From positions 1 to 64,000 of the forward strand of contig DATAZY010000087.1 of NCBI GenBank assembly GCA_036271795.1: a DNA stretch of 64,000 bases, in the 5' to 3' direction. Both the position numbers and the translations under genes were made by a program. The stretch's first letter is position 1. Each line of letters begins with the position of its first letter. Below the pieces are notes generated by a model, which did not search any database, was not told the DNA's origin, and saw nothing but the letters and a program-made list of their open reading frames with translations. The stretch is from Galbitalea sp036271795 (GTDB taxonomy: Bacteria; Actinomycetota; Actinomycetes; Actinomycetales; Microbacteriaceae). This document shows, piece after piece, positions 36,846 through 45,295 of this stretch.

Positions 36846-37452
36846 GTTCGAGCCTTCCGGAAGCATGAGTGCGCAGGTCCTGGCCGAGCGCCGCGATATC
36901 CCAGGCCCAGAGCAGCGCGCCATCCACGAGTCCGTAAATGCGCGTAGCCGCCGCATAATCCTTCGCCGTCGCCGAACGCATCACGGCATCCGTTGCAAGG
37001 TCGATCCGTGGCCCCTTCACGCGCCCGAGGTACAGCTCGTGAACGCCGCCGGGATGGATGAGGGAAACCTCGATGTCGAATCCGCCAACCTCATTGCGTA
37101 GCGTCTCCACCGAATCCGCGGTCTGGAAGGGACGTTCGCCGACGCCCGGCAGCAGCGCCGGACCGGGATCGCCTGGCCCGAGCTTGCGACTGAGGCGCCA
37201 GTAGCCGGATTCGGTCGCGAGGAGCGATTCACTCGCGTGCCCTGAGCTTGTCGAAGGGTCGAGAAGCCAGTTCTGCGAGGTGTAGTTCAGGTAGGGCAGT
37301 CCGTCCTGGCTGAATGACACGCGCTGGCCGAATTCGTGCTCCCGCACGTCTTCGCCGATCGCATAGTGGACGACGCCCGACCCCTCCCAGACGCCGAGCA
37401 GCCAGGACAGCGGCACAATCTCGGCCGGCAGGCTGGTGTCGATGTTAAACAT
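36835..37452 (-). CDS. Nitrobindin-like (FABP family) heme-binding protein
   Basis: A 205-residue beta-barrel protein of the nitrobindin/THAP4 family. The signature G-x-W-x-G-x-G is present as WLLGVWEGSGVV, and the heme-contact region RVSFSQDGLPYLNYTSQNW follows. Relatives bind heme b and react with nitric oxide. Between WLLD and LLATESGYWRL there is an extra loop of about ten residues (PSTSSGHASES), encoded by a dispersed-type palindromic repeat (37239-37260). I chose ATG 37452 (MFNIDTSLP). The gene is upstream of ygfZ with overlapping ends. Confidence 0.9.
   Translation of the reverse strand: MFNIDTSLPAEIVPLSWLLGVWEGSGVVHYAIGEDVREHEFGQRVSFSQDGLPYLNYTSQNWLLDPSTSSGHASESLLATESGYWRLSRKLGPGDPGPALLPGVGERPFQTADSVETLRNEVGGFDIEVSLIHPGGVHELYLGRVKGPRIDLATDAVMRSATAKDYAAATRIYGLVDGALLWAWDIAALGQDLRTHASGRLERVE
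37239..37260. repeat. Short palindromic repeat inside the nitrobindin gene
   Basis: CCCTGAGCTTGTCGAAGGG (37240-37258) is an imperfect palindrome I recognise as a repeat family found many times in actinobacterial and other high-GC genomes. Here it sits in frame inside a gene and encodes the loop DPSTSSGHAS. Copy number cannot be checked from this window. Confidence 0.65.
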
Positions 37453-37504
37453 TGACTCGGTCAATCAGCGGTGCGAGCACACACAAGGCGTGGCCGAGCG
37501 CGCC

Positions 37505-37615
37505 CTAGCGCTGCCCCTTAAACAGGTTGACCAGCACGGTAACGGCCACGAACGCGATCGCAATGGCCGCAAGGGCGAGAAGGGCGACGAAGGTGAGTTC
37601 AAGGGCGACGATCAT
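37505..37615 (-). CDS. 36-residue single-span membrane peptide
   Basis: Starting at ATG 37615, the frame reads MIVALELTFVALLALAAIA, continues hydrophobic to VTVLVNLF, and ends KGQR. It is one long membrane helix with a basic tail, so the C-terminus is probably cytoplasmic. AGGA lies 8 bp upstream and the gene follows the 86-residue membrane protein after 9 bp, indicating one operon. It is too short for most gene callers. I believe relatives exist next to glnR in this bacterial family, but cannot verify that. Confidence 0.65.
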   Translation of the reverse strand: MIVALELTFVALLALAAIAIAFVAVTVLVNLFKGQR

Positions 37616-37624
37616 AGAAGAATC

Positions 37625-37885
37625 CTACGCGCCCGCGAGGGCGAGGACCCCGGTGGCGACCGCAAGCAGTATCGCCGCGCCGCCGATGCTGGCGGCCATT
37701 CTCAGCACGAGGCCCTCCTTGGTGGGGAGCGCGAGTTGGACCACGAATGTCAGTAGCACCGATACGGCGAGAACGATGGACAACCACGGATACACGCCGG
37801 ACGGTTTCGCAACGGTCCCGACCAGCACCGCGCCGGCAATGGCGACCACCCAAATGGGGACAATGCTCGCAAGACGGGAGGTCAC
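37625..37885 (-). CDS. Small membrane protein, 86 aa
   Basis: Three hydrophobic segments (about 7-24, 32-52 and 61-84) separated by short polar turns (TVAKPSG, PTKEG) make up almost the whole protein. I recognise no named family. It is divergent from glnR, with 52 bp between them, and is followed by the 36-residue membrane peptide. Coding composition and clean topology support a real gene. Function unknown. Confidence 0.75.
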   Translation of the reverse strand: MTSRLASIVPIWVVAIAGAVLVGTVAKPSGVYPWLSIVLAVSVLLTFVVQLALPTKEGLVLRMAASIGGAAILLAVATGVLALAGA

Positions 37886-37937
37886 ATGACCATGCTAAGG
37901 CGCTTGTAGACTGTGCAGCACGCACTTTGGAGGTCCC

Positions 37938-38627
37938 GTGGCGCAGCTGTTGATTCTGACTTCTGCGGTCGACACTGAGGTCCTTCCCGCACTTGGGCTA
38001 CTGAGCCATCGCACGCGCCAGATTCCTGCGTCGCCTGCCTCGCTGATTAGCGCCCCCACCTGCGACCTCATATTCGTGGATGCCCGCCAGGATCTGGCCA
38101 GCGCGAAATCGCTCTGCAAGATCCTGAATACGACGGGACTCAACGTCCCGCTCGTGCTCGTCCTCACCGAGGGTGGGCTCACGGCCGTGAGTCCGGACTG
38201 GGGTGTCGACGATGTCGTGCTCGAGACGGCCGGACCCGCGGAAGTGGACGCCCGAATCCGCCTCGTTATCGGCCGGGCCGTCGAGGACAGGTCAAGTCCG
38301 AAAATCCAGGCTTCCGGTGTCGTCATCGACGAAGCCAGTTACTCGGCAAAAGTGCACGGACGTCCGCTTGACCTCACGTTCAAGGAGTTCGAGCTCCTTC
38401 GCTTCTTCGCGACGCATCCTTCCCGGGTTTTCACGCGCGAGCAATTGCTCAGCGAGGTGTGGGGCTACGACTACTTCGGCGGCACCAGAACCGTCGACGT
38501 TCACGTTCGTCGCCTGCGCGCAAAGCTCGGCGATCTCGAGTCGCTCATCGGGACCGTTCGCAACGTCGGCTATCGCTTCAACGTGTACGAAGAAGAAAAT
38601 GAGCGGCTCACCGCGATCAATTCCTGA
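37938..38627 (+). CDS. glnR: GlnR-type atypical response regulator
   Basis: A 229-residue OmpR-type protein with a degenerate receiver. Residues about 50-100 (LIFVDARQDLASAKSLC and VLTEGGLTAVSPDWGVDDVV) match actinobacterial GlnR, which keeps one Asp but lacks the full acidic pocket and works without phosphorylation, controlling nitrogen assimilation. The winged-helix domain (FKEFELLRFFATHPSRVFTR, ending NVGYRF) is intact. GTG 37938 follows a strong TGGAGG site. The glnR-mshD order and the nearby pst and phoU genes mirror the mycobacterial Rv0818-Rv0821 region. Confidence 0.88.
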   Translation: MAQLLILTSAVDTEVLPALGLLSHRTRQIPASPASLISAPTCDLIFVDARQDLASAKSLCKILNTTGLNVPLVLVLTEGGLTAVSPDWGVDDVVLETAGPAEVDARIRLVIGRAVEDRSSPKIQASGVVIDEASYSAKVHGRPLDLTFKEFELLRFFATHPSRVFTREQLLSEVWGYDYFGGTRTVDVHVRRLRAKLGDLESLIGTVRNVGYRFNVYEEENERLTAINS

Positions 38628-39423
38628 TTGGTTCAGCCGCCTCATCGAGGACGCGCGCGCGGCAGACGGAGTTCCACCGTTCTCCGACCAGTCCCTCGTC
38701 GACTACCGCATGCACACGCGCGAACTCGTCGCGATCGACGAACTCGCGGCGGCGCTTCACGGCAAGGTTGACGCCGAGTTCGTTGTCGACCCGGATGCCC
38801 GCGGCCGAGGTCTCGGCGCCACGCTGCTGGAGGCCCTTCTGGCTGGCGGCGCGACACTGTTCTGGGCGCATGGCGACGCTCCCGCGGCTCGAGCGCTTGC
38901 GGCGAGCCACGGGCTCGTGGCGGTGCGGGAGCTCTTGCACCTCGTTGGTGAGGTTCCCCCCTCGGGTCGAGTAGCCGTCGACGCGGGAGGCGGCGTCATC
39001 GAGACCTTTCTTCCCACCAGGGACGAGCAGGAGTGGGTCACGCTCAACGCCATCACTTTCGCGAATCATCCCGAGCAGGGGCTCGTGACTCTCGAGGATG
39101 TACGGCAACTCGAGACCGAGCCGTGGTTTCGTGCGGACAACTTTCTGGTCTTGCGGCGGGGCGGCCGCATGATCGGCTACTGCTGGCTCAAGGTCGAGGA
39201 CGGCAGGGGCGAGTTCTACGTGGTCGGCGTTTCTCCGGATCACCATGGCGAGGGGCTCGGCAGCCTGCTTTTCGATGCCGGGCTGGCCCGGCTGCGCGAG
39301 CTCGGCATCCGCTCGTCCCACCTGTATGTCGAAGCCGACAACGCCCCCGCACTGCGCCTCTACCGCTCCCGCGGTTTCGGCCAGGATTCGATCGATGTGC
39401 AATACCGAATGTCTGCCGGGTAG
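38599..39423 (+). CDS. mshD: Mycothiol synthase (MshD)
   Basis: A 274-residue protein with two GNAT acetyltransferase domains. It performs the last step of mycothiol synthesis, acetylating the cysteine amine of Cys-GlcN-Ins. The C-terminal active domain has the acetyl-CoA loop VGVSPDHHGEGLGSLLFDAG and YVEADNAPALRLYRSRGF. The N-terminal domain (VDPDARGRGLGATLLEALL) is short and probably catalytically inactive, as in relatives. ATG 38599 overlaps the end of glnR by 29 bp. Mycothiol marks an actinobacterium. Confidence 0.93.
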   Translation: MSGSPRSIPDWFSRLIEDARAADGVPPFSDQSLVDYRMHTRELVAIDELAAALHGKVDAEFVVDPDARGRGLGATLLEALLAGGATLFWAHGDAPAARALAASHGLVAVRELLHLVGEVPPSGRVAVDAGGGVIETFLPTRDEQEWVTLNAITFANHPEQGLVTLEDVRQLETEPWFRADNFLVLRRGGRMIGYCWLKVEDGRGEFYVVGVSPDHHGEGLGSLLFDAGLARLRELGIRSSHLYVEADNAPALRLYRSRGFGQDSIDVQYRMSAG

Positions 39424-39424
39424 C

Positions 39425-39541
39425 TTCATAATTCAGGAGATCTGGCCTCACAACTTGATGTCGGATGTCGTGAGCCCGCGCCGGCACTGCGATCGGCTCA
39501 CCGGCAAGCTCCGCGGCACCACAAATCTCCTGAATTATGAA
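39425..39541. repeat. 117-bp element with 17-bp perfect terminal inverted repeats
   Basis: Starting 2 bp after the mshD stop, TTCATAATTCAGGAGAT (39425-39441) is repeated inverted at 39525-39541. Inside, GTGAGCC (about 39470-39476) pairs with GGCTCAC (about 39494-39500). There is no coding frame. It may be a small non-autonomous mobile element or a long-range terminator. No obvious target duplication flanks it. Confidence 0.7.
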
Positions 39542-39589
39542 AATGTTCGGGCCGTCAAAACTGGCTGGGGAGGGTGCCGACCGGAGAGG

Positions 39590-39611
39590 GTTAAGCGCGC
39601 GTTAACCGGGT
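39590..39611 (+). promoter_or_regulatory. Candidate PHO box upstream of ppk1
   Basis: Two abutting 11-bp units, GTTAAGCGCGC (39590) and GTTAACCGGGT (39601), resemble PhoP/RegX3 repeats. CAGTAT at 39619-39624, 6 nt before ATG 39631, could be the -10 of a leaderless, activator-dependent promoter. Confidence 0.45.
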
Positions 39612-39630
39612 CGGATGCCAGTATTGACTG

Positions 39631-41811
39631 ATGGAGACCGGAGCCTATGTCGGGGACGCTGCCGTCGGCGCAGACTATGACGACGATTTCGACGACGAGT
39701 CGTCGTCCGACGATGACGGAACGCTTCCGGCGGACCGGTACCTCGATCGCGAGCTGAGCTGGTTGTCGTTTAACCAGCGCGTCCTCGAGCTCGCCGAAGA
39801 TGACCAGCTCCCGCTGCTCGAACGCGTCAACTTCCTCGCCATCTTCGCCAGCAACCTCGACGAGTTCTTCATGGTCCGGGTCGCAGGCCTCAAGCGCAGG
39901 ATCGCCACCGGCCTCGCCGTGCCAACGAACGTGGGGCGCAGCCCGACCGACGTGCTCAGTGACATCGGCATCGTCGCGCACGAACTGCAGGCGCGCCACG
40001 CCCGGGTCTTCATGGATGACGTCAAGCCGCGACTCGACGACGAGGGCATCCACGTCGAGGTATGGGCGGACCTCGGCGCCGACGATCGCTCGCAGATCGA
40101 CGAGATCTTCGCGAACCAAATCTTCCCGGTGCTCATGCCGCTGGCCGTCGACCCGGCGCATCCGTTCCCCTACATCTCCGGGTTATCCCTCAATCTGTCA
40201 GTGCGCGTTCGAAACCCCAAGAGCAGCCGCATCGAGTTCGCCAGGATCAAGGTTCCGCCGCTGCTTCCGCGGTTCGTGCAGCTTCCGGATGACGGCTCGG
40301 GCCGCCAGCGATTCATCCCGCTCGAAGACCTCATCTCCAATCACCTGGGCGATCTCTTCCCCGGCATGGAGATCCTCGAGCATCACGAGTTCCGCGTGAC
40401 ACGCAACGAGGATGTCGAGATCGAGGAAGACGAGTCCGAGAACCTCATCCAGGCACTCGAGAAGGGCCTGCTGCAGCGCCGGTTCGGTCCCCCGATTCGT
40501 CTCGAGATCTCGGACGACATGGATGACACGACCCTCGACCTGCTCATGCAGGAACTCGACATCACCGAGCAGGAGGTCTACCGCCTTCCGGCACCGATCA
40601 ACCTCGGCGGACTGTTCGAGATCGCGAAGATCGACCGGCCACAGCTGAAGTACCCGAAGCAGCTTCCGACCACGAGTTCCTCGCTCATCCCGACCGAAGC
40701 CAACGAAATTCCCGACATCTTCGAGTCGATCCGGCGCCAGGACATTCTGCTGCACCACCCCTATGAGTCGTTTGCGACGAGTGTGCAGACCTTCCTGGAG
40801 CAAGCGGCCGCGGACCCCAACGTGCTCGCTATCAAGCAGACGCTCTACCGCACCAGCGGTGACAGCCCGATCGTCGAGGCCCTTATCGACGCCGCTGAGG
40901 CCGGCAAGCAGGTCCTCGCGCTGGTTGAGGTCAAGGCTCGCTTCGACGAGACTGCGAACATCAACTGGGCCAAGAAGCTGGAGAAGGCGGGCGTACACGT
41001 CGTCTATGGTCTCGTCGGTCTGAAGACGCATTGCAAGCTCGCGCTCGTCATCCGCCAGGAGAACGACAAGACCCTCCGGCACTACAGCCACATCGGAACG
41101 GGGAACTACAACCCCTCGACGAGCCGCATCTATGAGGACCTCGGCCTGCTCACCGACAGCGACACCATCGGCAAAGACCTGACTCGACTGTTCAACGAAC
41201 TGTCGGGCTACGCCATCGAGCGGAAGTTCAAGCGGTTGCTCGTCGCACCGCTGCACATGCGTCGCGGTCTCCTCAAGCGCATCCGCGATGAGGCAGAAAA
41301 CGCGCGCAATGGCCTTCCGTCCGGCATCCGGATCAAAACGAACGCGATCGTCGACGAAGCCATCATCGACGCGCTATACCGAGCGAGCAATGCTGGTGTG
41401 CCCGTCGACATCGTGGTCCGCGGTATCTGCTCGCTGAAACCGGGTCAGGAGGGATTGAGTGAAAACATTCGGGTTCGCTCAATCCTCGGTCGGTACCTCG
41501 AGCATTCCCGCATATTTTCCTTCCTGAATGGTGGAGATCCGCAGGTTTTCATCGGCAGCGCCGACATGATGCACCGCAATCTCGATCGTCGGGTCGAGGC
41601 TCTTGTCCGACTGGCCGATCCGAGTCACCTCGCCGAGATCGACCATATTTTTGAGCTTGACCTGGCGGATACGACCGCGTCGTGGTGGCTCGACGAGTCC
41701 GGACTCTGGACTCACCACTCGCGCAAGAATGACGGGACGCCGCTCGAAGACAGTCAGGATGTTCTTATGAAGGAGATTTCACAGCGCCGTCGAATCGGCA
41801 TGCTTCGATGA
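39631..41811 (+). CDS. ppk1: Polyphosphate kinase 1
   Basis: A 726-residue enzyme that reversibly builds polyphosphate from ATP. After an acidic, disordered N-terminus (DDDFDDESSSDDDG), the PPK N, middle, C1 and C2 domains follow in order. The autophosphorylated histidine lies in LRHYSHIGTGNYNPSTSRIY, and ELSWLSFNQRVLELA and GSADMMHRNLDRRVE are typical. The stop overlaps the mutT1 start (ATGA). A PHO-like repeat upstream suggests control by RegX3, as for ppk in streptomycetes. Confidence 0.96.
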   Translation: METGAYVGDAAVGADYDDDFDDESSSDDDGTLPADRYLDRELSWLSFNQRVLELAEDDQLPLLERVNFLAIFASNLDEFFMVRVAGLKRRIATGLAVPTNVGRSPTDVLSDIGIVAHELQARHARVFMDDVKPRLDDEGIHVEVWADLGADDRSQIDEIFANQIFPVLMPLAVDPAHPFPYISGLSLNLSVRVRNPKSSRIEFARIKVPPLLPRFVQLPDDGSGRQRFIPLEDLISNHLGDLFPGMEILEHHEFRVTRNEDVEIEEDESENLIQALEKGLLQRRFGPPIRLEISDDMDDTTLDLLMQELDITEQEVYRLPAPINLGGLFEIAKIDRPQLKYPKQLPTTSSSLIPTEANEIPDIFESIRRQDILLHHPYESFATSVQTFLEQAAADPNVLAIKQTLYRTSGDSPIVEALIDAAEAGKQVLALVEVKARFDETANINWAKKLEKAGVHVVYGLVGLKTHCKLALVIRQENDKTLRHYSHIGTGNYNPSTSRIYEDLGLLTDSDTIGKDLTRLFNELSGYAIERKFKRLLVAPLHMRRGLLKRIRDEAENARNGLPSGIRIKTNAIVDEAIIDALYRASNAGVPVDIVVRGICSLKPGQEGLSENIRVRSILGRYLEHSRIFSFLNGGDPQVFIGSADMMHRNLDRRVEALVRLADPSHLAEIDHIFELDLADTTASWWLDESGLWTHHSRKNDGTPLEDSQDVLMKEISQRRRIGMLR

Positions 41812-42752
41812 CGGAAGCGACCGCCATACTCGCCGCCGGCGCAGTGTGCTGGCGAATCGTGGGCGGTAAGGTCCGCATCCTGCTCGTGCATCGCGCCCAG
41901 CGCAAAGATATTTCCCTGCCCAAGGGCAAAGTCGACCCGGGCGAGATGCTGCAGCAGACGGCCGTACGGGAGATCGCCGAGGAGACAGGGCTCACCGTCG
42001 GGCTCGGCGCACCCCTCGGTGAGGTGCACTACCGCATTCCGAGCGGGCGCAACAAGATCGTGTATTACTGGGCGGCTGAGGTGGATGCCCACGAGCTCGA
42101 GACCGCCCGCTTTCGTCCGAACGACGAGATTGCCGCACTCGAGTGGGTTTCCCTCAGCAAGGCACGCAATCACCTCACCTACCCGCACGACGTAGACATC
42201 GTCAATGAGTTTGCCGAACGCTGGAAGTCTGGTCGGGCACGCACGTTCGCAATCGTGGTGGTTCGCCACGGCAAAGCTGTTCCGGCCGAGGCGTGGGACG
42301 GACCGGATGCGACCCGGCCGCTCCTCCTTCGCGGAACCGCTCAGGCAACCAGCATCGGTCCGGCCATTGCCGCCTATCGACCCGAGAAGATCCTGACCAG
42401 CACTGCGGTTCGCTGCGTCGCGACGATCGCACCCCTCGCCTCGCTTCTCGGAGTGAAGCCCAAAGAGGTTTCCGGTCTCAGCCAGGATGCGTTCGAGAGC
42501 GACGAGGCGACAATCGCCAACATTCTGGAAAAGCGGATGAAAGCGAAAAAGACCGCGGTCCTGTGCAGTCACGGTCCCGTCATCCCCGAGATCATTCGTG
42601 AACTCGCGGCGCTGACCGGAACGGCACACACCAGCGACGTCGAGTCGATGGCAGCCCTCTCGACGGGCGAATTCTCGGTCCTGCACGTCTCGTCGCAGCA
42701 TCCGAAATCCGGAGTTGTCGCCATGGAAACCCATAGTCCGGACCCGGAGTAA
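41808..42752 (+). CDS. mutT1: MutT1-like Nudix hydrolase with phosphatase domain
   Basis: A 314-residue two-domain enzyme. The N-terminal Nudix domain has a full Nudix box (GKVDPGEMLQQTAVREIAEE then TGL, about 39-62). The C-terminal half is a histidine-phosphatase domain with VVVRHGKAVP and the later His in VLCSHGPVIPE. Mycobacterial MutT1 hydrolyses 8-oxo-(d)GTP and diadenosine polyphosphates. It is coupled to ppk1 by a 4-bp overlap; ppk1-mutT1 is also adjacent in mycobacteria. Confidence 0.94.
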   Translation: MTEATAILAAGAVCWRIVGGKVRILLVHRAQRKDISLPKGKVDPGEMLQQTAVREIAEETGLTVGLGAPLGEVHYRIPSGRNKIVYYWAAEVDAHELETARFRPNDEIAALEWVSLSKARNHLTYPHDVDIVNEFAERWKSGRARTFAIVVVRHGKAVPAEAWDGPDATRPLLLRGTAQATSIGPAIAAYRPEKILTSTAVRCVATIAPLASLLGVKPKEVSGLSQDAFESDEATIANILEKRMKAKKTAVLCSHGPVIPEIIRELAALTGTAHTSDVESMAALSTGEFSVLHVSSQHPKSGVVAMETHSPDPE

Positions 42753-42793
42753 ATCCGCGCCGTTGCGGGGCGTTTCGCCGACGAATTCGAACC

Positions 42794-42826
42794 GGTTACC
42801 GTGCGTTTACCGTCCGTTCACCAATT
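42794..42826 (+). promoter_or_regulatory. PHO box upstream of pstS
   Basis: Three consecutive 11-bp direct repeats, GGTTACCGTGC (42794), GTTTACCGTCC (42805) and GTTCACCAATT (42816), match the actinobacterial PHO box pattern (G-[GT]-T-[CT]-A-C-C...). TAACCT (42854-42859) is a plausible -10 downstream. This is the clearest regulatory site in the window and should bind RegX3. Confidence 0.85.
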
Positions 42827-42955
42827 CTCTGGTGACTGGTAATGCCCCCAACATAACCTCGGCTACTGGGTCGGCACCGGCCCGACCCCCTCTGGTGCCT
42901 CAGCGCGTCCGCGCAGATGGTGCCGCTCAGAGACCAAAACCCTGAAAGGTACACA

Positions 42956-44071
42956 GTGAAGCTCAAGAATGTGGCAGCGGTGGGCGCTATCGCCCTCGTA
43001 ACCGCGATTGCACTCTCGTCCTGCTCCAGCACGCCCGCGACTAAGCCGACCGCAACCAAGTCGGCTGCGCCGACAGTCGACCTGAGCACGCTCAGCGGCA
43101 CGATCACTTCCGGCGGCTCCAGCGCCCAGGCCAACGCGCAGGCCGCGTGGACCGCCGCGTTCACCTCGGTTGCGACCGGTGTGACCATTAACTACGACAA
43201 GTCGCAGGGCTCCGGCGGCGGCGTCACCAACTGGCTCGGCGGCAGCTACGACTTCGCCGGCACCGACTCGGCACTCAACCCGACTCAGGTTTCGTCGGCC
43301 GCCACAACCTGTGGAGCCGGTGGCGGACTTGACCTTCCGGTATACCTCTCGGGCGTTGCGATCATCTTCAACCTGCCTGGTGTGACCAAGCTGAACCTCG
43401 ATTCCACAACCATCGCGAAGATCTTTAACAAGACGATCACCACGTGGAATGACCCCGCGATCGCCGCACTCAACTCCGGAGTAACTCTCCCCCCCGACCC
43501 GATCACGCCCGTCGTCCGCGCTGACGGATCCGGCACTACCGCGAACTTCACCACCTACCTCAGCGAGACCCAGCCGAGCATCTGGACCTACCCGGTTTCG
43601 ACCGCGTGGCCGGTTACCGGTGAGAGCGCCCAGCAGGGTGGATCGGGAATCGTCTCCACGGTTACCGCCGGCAAGGACACCATCGGATACGCCGATCAGA
43701 GCTCGGTGGGAACCGCAACCCAGGCCTCGATCCAGTTGGGCACGAGCGGCTCGACTTTCGTGAAGTACTCTGCCGCAGGCGCGACCAAGGCTTTTGCCGC
43801 CTCTGCGACCAGCGCACCGAGCGGTACGGGTGACCTTACGCAGAAGATCGACGTTACGAAGATCACGGCTGGATACCCGATCCCGCTGCTTTCGTACGAC
43901 GTTGTCTGCACTCAGTTCAAGGACCCAGCGCAGGCGAAGTTGGCTGCCGCCTACATCGGCTTCATCGACAGCACGAACGGCCAGGCAGTTGCAGCGAAGA
44001 ACGCTGGTGCAGCGCCGCTGCCCGCCTCTATCCTTGCTGATGTCGCGACTAGTCTGAAGCTCGTCAAGTAG
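42956..44071 (+). CDS. pstS: PstS phosphate-binding lipoprotein
   Basis: A 371-residue periplasmic-type phosphate receptor anchored as a lipoprotein. The signal peptide ends at LSSC (Cys about 23), followed by a Thr/Ala/Pro linker. Phosphate-contact motifs GSSAQANAQAAW, DKSQGSGGGVTNWL, FAGTDSAL and RADGSGTTANFTTYL are present. It delivers phosphate to PstCAB. GTG 42956 has GAAAGG 7 bp upstream, and a PHO box precedes the promoter. Confidence 0.95.
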   Translation: MKLKNVAAVGAIALVTAIALSSCSSTPATKPTATKSAAPTVDLSTLSGTITSGGSSAQANAQAAWTAAFTSVATGVTINYDKSQGSGGGVTNWLGGSYDFAGTDSALNPTQVSSAATTCGAGGGLDLPVYLSGVAIIFNLPGVTKLNLDSTTIAKIFNKTITTWNDPAIAALNSGVTLPPDPITPVVRADGSGTTANFTTYLSETQPSIWTYPVSTAWPVTGESAQQGGSGIVSTVTAGKDTIGYADQSSVGTATQASIQLGTSGSTFVKYSAAGATKAFAASATSAPSGTGDLTQKIDVTKITAGYPIPLLSYDVVCTQFKDPAQAKLAAAYIGFIDSTNGQAVAAKNAGAAPLPASILADVATSLKLVK

Positions 44072-44128
44072 TCCCCGTTTCATCCACCGTCTGGTCTGCC
44101 ACGGGCAGCTAGCTCAAGAAAGAATGAC

Positions 44129-45295
44129 GTGAGCGAAACCCCTGCGGACGCAAAGGTCCAGACGAGCCGCACCAGCCAAGATAATTTGGTAAGCAACATC
44201 GTGAACCGCCCTGGCGCTCCAATCGGGAGCGCCAGGGCGGGACGCGCAAAGTCTCGCCCGGCCGACCGGATCTTCAAGGGCTTGAGCACTGGCGCCGCCT
44301 CACTGATCATGGTGATTCTGGCGGGCGTCGCGATCTTCCTGATTGTCAAGTCGATCCCTGCCATCACGGCGAACTGGGCAACGAATCCCGAGCTGTCGAC
44401 GGGAGTCACCCAGGGTCACAACTCGTTCTGGGGATACGTCGCACCGCTGATCTGGGGAACGGTCTTCGTCTCCGCCATCGGCCTGATTATCGGCGCCCCG
44501 ATCGCTATCGGAATTGCCCTCTTCATCTCGCACTACTCGCCACGGAGAATCGCCGGCGTACTGAGCTACATCGTGGATCTGCTCGCGGCTGTCCCGTCAA
44601 TCGTTTTCGGCCTCTGGGGCATTTTCGTCATCCGTCCGTTCCTCATCCCGCTGACCCACTGGCTGAACCAGTACCTCGGCTGGATACCCTTCTTCGGCGG
44701 CCAGGCCTCCGCTACCGGCTCGACCCTCCTTGCAGGCGCCGTGGTTCTTGCCGTCATGGTCATTCCGATTATCACGGCGATCTCCCGGGAGATCTTCCTG
44801 CAGACTCCGCGTCTGCACGAAGAAGCGGCCCTCGCCATGGGCGCGACGAAGTGGGAGATGATCCGTCTCGCGGTTTTCCCTTACGCGCGCTCAGGCATGA
44901 TCAGCGCCATCCTGCTTGGCCTCGGCCGCGCACTCGGTGAAACCATGGCGATCGCACTCATCGTCTCACCGTCGCTCATCTTCTCGCTCAAGATCCTGAC
45001 TGATGGCCAGAACTCGCAGACGGTCGCGGCGAACGCCGCGCTCAACTTTCCGGATGCCAACGATCTCCAGCGAGATGCCCTCATCGGCACCGGACTGATG
45101 CTGTTCGTCATCTCGTTCGCCGTCAACCTGGTCGCCCGAATCATCGTCGCCCGTACCGGTCCGGACGCGAAGAGCAGGAAGACGAAGCGCCGCGTCGCGC
45201 AGTTGCCGCCGTCGGATCCGAGTTCCGTCCTGCTTGTTGACGCCGAGGCGGGCCCGCTCCACGCCCATTCGATCGAAGGGTCCCAACGCGCATGA
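44129..45295 (+). CDS. pstC: PstC phosphate permease
   Basis: A 388-residue ABC permease with six membrane segments and the EAA loop EEAALAMGATKWEMIRLAVF. It forms the channel with PstA. The first 50 residues are poorly conserved and include a 15-bp perfect hairpin in the mRNA (44206-44240). GTG 44129 has AAGAAAG upstream; a later in-frame GTG at 44201, right before the hairpin, is an alternative. Its end overlaps pstA (ATGA). Confidence 0.94.
   Translation: MSETPADAKVQTSRTSQDNLVSNIVNRPGAPIGSARAGRAKSRPADRIFKGLSTGAASLIMVILAGVAIFLIVKSIPAITANWATNPELSTGVTQGHNSFWGYVAPLIWGTVFVSAIGLIIGAPIAIGIALFISHYSPRRIAGVLSYIVDLLAAVPSIVFGLWGIFVIRPFLIPLTHWLNQYLGWIPFFGGQASATGSTLLAGAVVLAVMVIPIITAISREIFLQTPRLHEEAALAMGATKWEMIRLAVFPYARSGMISAILLGLGRALGETMAIALIVSPSLIFSLKILTDGQNSQTVAANAALNFPDANDLQRDALIGTGLMLFVISFAVNLVARIIVARTGPDAKSRKTKRRVAQLPPSDPSSVLLVDAEAGPLHAHSIEGSQRA
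44206..44240 (+). other. 15-bp perfect hairpin within 5' end of pstC
   Basis: Left arm 44206-44220, 5-nt loop AATCG, right arm 44226-44240, all GC-rich and perfectly paired. It follows pstS by 134 nt. It could reduce read-through from pstS into pstCAB or protect the pstS mRNA 3' end. No U-tract follows. Confidence 0.7.
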
